This document shows positions 63,486-64,000 of a stretch of DNA of 64,000 nucleotides, piece after piece. Position 1 is the first letter of the stretch, and every line of letters begins with the position of its first letter. The notes below the pieces were generated by a model. The model worked only from the letters and a program-made list of their open reading frames with translations, ran no database searches and was not told where the DNA came from. Made by a program: the position numbers and the translations under genes. The stretch comes from Tindallia sp. (GTDB taxonomy: Bacteria; Bacillota; Clostridia; Peptostreptococcales; Tindalliaceae): NCBI GenBank assembly GCA_007134225.1, contig SLLE01000076.1, positions 1 to 64,000 on the forward strand. The letters run 5' to 3'.

Positions 63486-64000
63486 TTATTCCGGCGCAAA
63501 ACGAACATTTATCAACGATCCAGGCTCCAACAATGTCCCTGGAGAAGGGCTTTGTTCAACAGCAAGTCCACTTCCTGTTATTTTCAATTGAAGATCTCGG
63601 GTTCCTATAATGGTATTTACTTCCCTGATCGTTTTGCCACGTAAGTCTGGTACCAGCACTAATCCTGTTGCATCTGCCTCGTAACTGGTATACGTTATGA
63701 TGCTGGAGTCTTGAGGCACAGTTGTCCCTGGCTTGGGGAATAAATCGACAACCACCGCATCTTCACCTAGAGAAGACTGAGTTTCCAGAACCATCTCCAG
63801 TTTGTGTTCGCTTAACAATGCATTGGCTTCTCTTACAGTCATATCTCTTATTTCAGGTACAATAACATCCAGATTCCTGTCTTCATCCTGTATTTCAGGT
63901 TTATATTCCAAATGCCTCAGTGCTTCTCTGAATATTTCCCCCGCAACAGGTGCTGCCACTTCACCACCATAATATGCGCCGGCACTTGGGTCATCGATTA
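63486..64000 (-). CDS. PASTA-containing class B penicillin-binding protein, C-terminal part (partial)
   Basis: The frame is open to the right window edge; the ORF track begins only at an internal GTG. The visible 171 codons begin at the end of the transpeptidase domain (DPSAGAYYGGEVAAPVAG) and then carry two PASTA domains (IVPEIRDMTVREANALL and LVPDLRGKTIREVNTII). It belongs to the SpoVD/Pbp2B group that works with FtsW/SpoVE next to murE. The catalytic SxxK region is outside the window, so spore- or division-specific use cannot be told. Confidence 0.9.
   Translation of the reverse strand, partial: IDDPSAGAYYGGEVAAPVAGEIFREALRHLEYKPEIQDEDRNLDVIVPEIRDMTVREANALLSEHKLEMVLETQSSLGEDAVVVDLFPKPGTTVPQDSSIITYTSYEADATGLVLVPDLRGKTIREVNTIIGTRDLQLKITGSGLAVEQSPSPGTLLEPGSLINVRFAPE

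Overview
The window reads as a chromosomal segment of a low-GC, Gram-positive, strictly anaerobic, probably spore-forming member of the Clostridia. Support comes from the gene content: MutS2 with an Smr domain, a DivIVA/SepF/YlmH block, a murE-murF-mraY-murD-ftsW-murG-ftsQ-sbp-ftsZ cluster in Firmicutes order, a meso-DAP type MurE (DNPR motif), a ferredoxin-dependent 2-oxoacid oxidoreductase, an A-type flavodiiron protein, a rubrerythrin-like protein and a selenocysteine peroxiredoxin. A relative of Alkaliphilus, Tindallia or Natronincola is my guess; the sequence alone does not prove it. No rRNA, CRISPR array or prophage was seen.

Layout. 1-0.3 kb: the 3' end of an IS110-type transposase and its non-coding tail. 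0.3-3.2 kb (-): mutS2 and a DUF523/TudS gene. 3.3-10.7 kb (+): a self-contained three-gene operon with its own promoter and terminator. It encodes a 1632-residue multidomain protein (HD, helical repeats, NadD/CoaD-like nucleotidyltransferase, acetyltransferase-like, phosphoribosyltransferase-like), a divergent lactate/malate-dehydrogenase-like protein and a Cys-rich flavodoxin-fold protein. I know of no described pathway for this set; it is the best candidate here for an undescribed system. 10.6-17.5 kb (-): M16C peptidase, mtaD, recJ, sirtuin. 17.5-19.5 kb (+): a stand-alone ExbB/MotA-like plus OmpA/MotB-like pair. 19.5-26.2 kb (-): DUF368 transporter, AMMECR1-type protein and its radical SAM partner, then a clpB-dnaJ stress operon with a CtsR operator. 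26.4-28.1 kb (+): DHOD-like and rubrerythrin-like genes. 28-36 kb (mostly -): NAD(P)HX repair enzyme, Ca/Na antiporter, FMN-binding protein, 2-oxoacid:ferredoxin oxidoreductase, GerMN lipoprotein, YjbQ. 36-39 kb: a polysaccharide deacetylase split by a frameshift at an A9 tract, a nitroreductase, a flavodiiron protein.

39.2-44.8 kb (-) is the HlyD-like/yggS/sepF/yggT/ylmH/divIVA/lspA/rluD block. 44.8-46.9 kb holds the selenoprotein peroxiredoxin (missed by the ORF track because of its UGA), acylphosphatase, an unknown membrane-anchored protein and tRNA-Pro(GGG). 47-51.9 kb (-) has gpsA, plsY, der, a DUF512 radical SAM gene and nrdR. 51.9-64 kb (-) is the cell-wall and division cluster, from a PASTA penicillin-binding protein cut by the window edge down to ftsZ. 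ftsA is missing from its usual place, while SepF is present nearby.

Three copies (29.7, 46.7, 53.1 kb) of a 123-179 bp, strongly folded, modular repeat lie in intergenic spaces. They are bounded by matching short AT-rich direct repeats and behave like a non-autonomous mobile element. Many gene starts were moved from the ORF-track start to the internal codon with a proper Shine-Dalgarno (SD) site, and GTG and TTG starts are frequent.
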